Assembly: GCF_000003605.2 (NCBI RefSeq)
Contig: NW_003129361.1
Span: 90,861 to 117,313 of the forward strand
Origin: Saccoglossus kowalevskii
Lineage: Eukaryota; Hemichordata; Enteropneusta; Harrimaniidae
DNA length: 26,453 bases
Direction: 5' to 3'
The notes under the pieces are model-generated. The model was not told where the DNA came from. It ran no database searches and saw nothing but the letters and a program-made list of their open reading frames with translations. The stretch's first letter is position 1. The number at the start of each line of letters is the position of its first letter. This document shows positions 21,881 through 26,453 of this stretch, in pieces. The translations under genes and the position numbers were made by a program.

Positions 21881-22499
21881 GACGTGAGATAGAACCTTAC
21901 ATAATCTCATTTATGAGTTATTCCCTTTTAGTGATTCCAGCCCATGGGCAGAAAACTGGTGTTCTGCTAGAATGTAGAGGATCACGTTTAAAGTTGCATA
22001 TCATGTAGTAGTTTTTTTGTTATGGATTTTATAGGGCTTTCTGGGGGGCAATAAACTAGGCCATTATCATGGATAGCCCCTCTAAACGAGTGGTTAGCTT
22101 GTTCTAGTCCCATTAATATTTGATGCTTGTCTATCTTGTACACAGTGTAATCTTTCCTTCCTAGCTTAGGGCTCTTTGAAGATGCAGTCACTAAGACTGG
22201 TCTTTACACACCAGCCTCCTTCTCTTTCCTGTGGAGATGCTACATTTATCGATCCGCACGGCACGTGCCTTAATTCACAATTCAAGAGAAACCTTGTTTA
22301 CTACAGCAGAGGAGGCTCTGTGGTTCACACAGAAGATTCAGTTTGGTGAGCTTTGTAGCCAGAACTGTTGTAATTTTGCACAGTAATAGTCCCTTGTGGT
22401 TTAAGATGGTGGTTGGTGTAAAACAATTAAAGGAAAGTTCATTTGGTTTTGCTGTCAGGTGCTTGAGATATGATACTTAGTTTGTGACACAATTGTCTA
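21881..22499. other. Intronic DNA, no gene seen
   Basis: About 620 bases between the 45-bp array and the MITE, with no recognisable exon or RNA gene. Confidence 0.55.
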
Positions 22500-22720
22500 T
22501 TAACCTTTTCACCACTTTCTTGCCCACTTTTTTCTGCACTTTTTTTCTTTTAATTCTTCAATATTTCTGGAAATGAATTCTAATTTTGGAGCCAACAAAC
22601 AAAATTTGAGTCAATATTTATATTTTACACAAAAAATCGTCTGAAACAAAGTGCAGACTATAAACGTGACTATTTTGTGAAATTGTGATGAAAAGAGGAT
22701 ACTGGTGGTGCAAAGGTTAA
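22500..22720 (+). mobile_element. piggyBac-like MITE with TTAA ends
   Basis: The element is bounded by TTAA on both sides. Inside these are terminal inverted repeats CCTTTTCACCAC (22504-22515) and, on the other strand of the right end, CCTTTGCACCAC, with one mismatch. A TTAA target duplication and terminal repeats starting CCY are the hallmarks of the piggyBac superfamily. At 221 bp and without an open frame it is a non-autonomous miniature element that would need a transposase from elsewhere. A second, more diverged copy lies inverted at 2356-2575, which confirms that this is a dispersed family. Assignment to piggyBac rests on the ends only. Confidence 0.8.
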
Positions 22721-25641
22721 TAGATGTAACCCATCAAAATATTTATATTCACGATTATGTAAAACTAGTTTTAGAAAGAGTAATAAAAAAAAAATGTGTA
22801 GCTATTGTTTGCATACTAATTACCAAGATGTTTTTCTAAGTATGTACAGAGATAAAAAAATCGTGATGTGTCGGCCTCAACATGGGATTTCATGTACTCC
22901 ACTGAGCTTGGTGGCATTCATTAAAAGCACACTCAAATGAAAGGTTGTATAGAACTAGTCAGTGTTATCACAATTCAATTAAAATGTACACTTCCCTGGG
23001 GGTTAGAGCCCAAGAAAAGGGAAATGGAACACACTGATATTAGATCAGGTATTGTTTCTCTCGCAAAATGATTCGTCAGCCCTGTTTTCCACCTGTCAGA
23101 ATCACTGATAATACATGTATGCATAGTTTGATGACATGTATGCATAGTTTGATGACATGTCATTCCACAAAGCATATACCCCATAGTACATGGTCTTAGA
23201 TAGTCCTCTCATTTCTAAGACAAGTGCAAGTGAATTTTTCCAATTTATTTTAGTCTGATTACATCTTCAATACGTAGTACTCATTATTTTTATCATAAAT
23301 GTATTTTGTGTTCAGGGATAATATTTCCAGTGATTGTTAAATTTCAGTTAACCTGTGTCTGCTTCAAGGAAATAAGTTTAATATAATCCCCACTAATTGA
23401 GAGATAGCCAGGCATTAATCATATTAATGGTGATTAGCCGAGATCTAGAAATTGTCACAAAATAGTAGATTAACACAATGCTAATAAGATTAAAAGAATT
23501 GAGATATGGCTGAATGCTGAGATGGCATCCTACATCAGGGAATTTCAGAACGTGGCATGAAATCATTATTAAAATGTCAGCGTATTTGTATTCTAGGTAT
23601 AGCTAGTGTATTTTTTGGAGGGATAGCTCTACTAAGCCATGGTTTTTATTTCCAATTGCTAGTAAGACTTGTACAAGTTATTACTGCATAATTCCTTTAT
23701 TTTTCACTCACATAAAAAAGCTTTGTCGGTAGCCATACTTTTCTATGTGGCCAAGGTAATTGAATCAATTACACTGCTACATTACGACTGTAATATCGCC
23801 AAATGGAGCGAATTTAAGCTGTCCAGCGTAGTTCTATCTATAGTACAAACGAATAATTAGTATTGAAATGGATTTAACGAACCAATGTGCTGACTACAGG
23901 TCACTATTGATCATGCCTGTCGATAAAATGTAATTTTCTTCATGATTCTTCGTGCTTTATTTCATTGAACTTTAAACTCATTTTGCTGCTTTCAGTTCTC
24001 TTTGAGTGTTATTTCTTTAATTGCCTACGGCATCTGAATATTTGAATAAAACCAAGCTTATTAAGTTAAAACCCAGTGAATATGTAAAATTGAGCATAGA
24101 ACACTGACATCTAAATGATAAAACTGTGAATTAAAAACCCACTAAATATGCCTGAAATCAGGGTATTATAATGCATAGATGATTTTTTTTAATATTGCAT
24201 TTAGTATAAATAATTTTTTCATTGTTGGTGATTTCACTGTTTGATTTACTGATAACAAAAGTCTTTGCTGGAACTGACGGTGTTATATCTATTGCTGTAG
24301 CTGCAAATGTGCCACTGATGTTTCTTGAAGCTTTTAAGATGTGTATGTAGTACAGATGCGTGCATTCAAGCTAAATATGAAACTAGTTCCGTCAACAGAG
24401 CGCTAACTTCTTGCTCACGGAATATTCAATGTCAGAGTTTTATCTCCATTCACTGTATTGTATGACATGCATAATTGCTTTGATAACCATTATTTATAAA
24501 TAAGATGCGTTATTATTTCTATCAACTATGGAATTTGGGTGATGAATCTAAAGAGATGTGTTTCTGTCCTTTTAGTGTTCAATTTAGACAGATTTCTCTC
24601 AGTGTTGCTGTCGGGAAAGGCCATCAAAGCTACATGGAAATGTTGACTGATAGTGGAAAAACAAACCATCTGGGAAGGTTTCAACTAACATGTATTGCAT
24701 TATAAATGTGGTTTCTATTATGCAAATGTTAAAAGTACATGCCTAAGCTAATTTGGCAGAATAAGGACACTTGTAAATCAGTGATGAAGTCGAGAATGTG
24801 GTACTCATCCAGTTGACAAATATTTAGAATCCTCTCAGCGATCCCCTTTACTATGTGTCACCTGTATGTCTCATAAAAAACTGTACCACGACTGAATTTT
24901 CAGTGAAAACAACCTGCATTTGCAGCAAAGTATCGCTTTGAGCTGTAGTCGTATCACGTATCAGAAGGAAAACGATCCCGAAATCCATCAGTGCAATTGT
25001 AAGTGTCCTTGTCTTATGTGTGGATGTTTAAATATTAAAAATGATGCCTGGCAGTCAGAATGGATGACTGGTTGATGACCTATCATGCTTTAGTTGAATA
25101 ATGACTACATTGTGCTGAATACTAAATGGGAAAGTTCAATTATTCATCTTGCTCTCATCTTTCACACACATCTTACTTTTCTTTGTTCACAAACACTGAA
25201 ACAGTTGCATGAAACTTAATTTTTTTTATTTATTAATGTTGACGTTGAAATTCATTGTCTTATATGGTATGGAGACCTAATACCTCTATAGATTTACCAT
25301 CTTTAACATTTGATGATTTCACAGTATAAAATATTCAGAAAAGGTTAAATTATTTATTTGTTCTAATCTGACAAGATGGACTATGTATAAAGGAACCCGG
25401 TGGGTCTAATGAATGAAGCAAGCGTTTTGGAGAATATTGGAATTGATAGCCACTGCTTATCAAATCCCAGTTTCTAATGTTACCGTGGTGTAAGTAACTG
25501 AAGTGACTGTCCTCTGAGACAGTTAGGGATAAAAGCCTATTATGCAAAATGGTGCTGTGATAAGCCGAAATACATGACAGCTTATCGATACACTCAAATA
25601 ACAGAAACAGTTTGAATGGATTAGGTGTTTACGTCATTCAC
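22721..25641. other. Intronic DNA, no gene seen
   Basis: A+T-rich DNA with a short 21-bp tandem repeat at 23113-23160 and no recognisable exon or RNA gene. Open frames up to 69 codons have no known domain. Confidence 0.55.
23113..23160. repeat. 21-bp tandem repeat, 2.3 copies
   Basis: ACATGTATGCATAGTTTGAT plus G starts at 23113 and 23134; a third copy starts at 23155 and stops after ACATGT. Copies are identical. Confidence 0.92.
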
Positions 25642-26453
25642 ATGTCACACATACATCACATTCACTGATCACATGTCTACTTTACACCTCCCCACACACA
25701 TACACCATCACATTCACTGATCACATGTCTACTTCACACGTCCCCCACACATACACCATCACATTCACTGATCACATGTCTACTTTACACCTCCATACAC
25801 CATCACATTCACTGATCACATGTCTACTTTACACCTCCCCACACATGTACACCATCGCATTCACTGATCATATGTCTACTTTACACCTCCATACAAGCAT
25901 ACACCATCACATTCACTGATCACATGTCTACTTCACACGTCCCCACACATACACCATCGCATTCACTGATCACATGTCTACTTTACACCTCCCCACACAC
26001 GTACACCATCACATTCACTGATCACATGTCTACTTCACACTACCCCACACATACACAATCACATTCACTGATCACATGTCTACTTTACACCTCCATACAC
26101 CATCACATTCACTGATCACATGTCTACTTTACACCTCCCCACACATGTACACCATCGCATTCACTGATTACATGTCTTCTTTACACCTACATACACACAT
26201 ACACCATCACATTCACTGATCACATGTCTACTTTACACCTCTCCACACATACACCATCACATTTACTGATCACATGTCTACTTTACACCTCCCCACACAC
26301 GTATACCATCGCATTCACTGATCACATGTCTACTTTACGTCTCCCCACACACGTACATCACATTCACTGATCACATGTCTACTTTACACCTCCCCACACA
26401 CGTACACCATCACATTCACTGATCACATGTCTACTTTACACCTCCATACACGC
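25642..26453. repeat. ~52-bp satellite, 16 copies, 300-bp higher-order period, open at the window end
   Basis: The core CATCACATTCACTGATCACA followed by TGTCTACTTTACACCTCC recurs 16 times. TTCACTGAT (or TTTACTGAT in copy 13) starts at 25661, 25713, 25764, 25808, 25860, 25912, 25962, 26014, 26064, 26108, 26160, 26212, 26262, 26314, 26363 and 26415. Spacings are 52, 51, 44, 52, 52, 50, 52, 50, 44, 52, 52, 50, 52, 49 and 52. Short 44-bp units lack the CCCACACA segment. The array is strongly strand-asymmetric: the + strand is rich in C, A and T and very poor in G. The last copy runs out of the window, so the true length is unknown. Open frames here are by-products. Confidence 0.97.

Noticed and set aside
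24060-24160. Two similar words TTAAAACCCAGTGAATATG and TTAAAAACCCACTAAATATG
   Set aside because: Short, imperfect and without extended similarity; not a convincing repeat.

Overview
This is A+T-rich, non-coding DNA from an animal genome, with one internal exon that I recognise. The nature of the host is inferred. There is a spliced gene with very large introns, abundant minisatellites, a small piggyBac-type non-autonomous element, frequent ACATGTA-type words, and an assembly gap of 297 N. Together these suggest a marine invertebrate, perhaps a mollusc or another lophotrochozoan. The species cannot be fixed from sequence alone.

The only protein-coding feature with real support is a 55-nt exon on the + strand at 11042-11096. 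It has a pyrimidine-rich CAG acceptor and a GTAAGT donor, and it encodes EVKVNWATTPSSMKKDTS plus the first base of the next codon. This is the end of RRM1 and the start of the RRM1-RRM2 linker of a TIA-1/TIAR RNA-binding protein. The window is therefore best read as about 11 kb of upstream intron, a tiny exon, and about 15 kb of downstream intron of a TIA1/TIAL1 orthologue. I found no second exon on either strand. All longer open frames are random or come from tandem arrays whose period is a multiple of three.

Layout: 1-2355 is plain intron. 2356-2575 is a decayed copy of a ~220-bp piggyBac-like MITE. 4528-7448 holds four tandem arrays (42, 27, 49 and 29 bp units). 9712-9750 is a G-rich patch. 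11042-11096 is the TIA exon. 11665-11677 is a perfect DR1 nuclear-receptor-type motif. 12594-12890 is the gap. 15187-15552 is a degenerate array with repeated AGGTCA cores. 21516-21880 is a 45-bp x 8 array. 22500-22720 is an intact-looking copy of the same MITE in the opposite orientation. 25642-26453 is a 16-copy ~52-bp satellite with a 300-bp higher-order period that runs off the window.

The most interesting structural point is that two copies of one MITE lie in opposite orientation on either side of the single exon. In a pre-mRNA they could pair and loop out the exon, which is a known arrangement for exon circularisation and A-to-I editing. This is inference. No wholly new gene system is evident.
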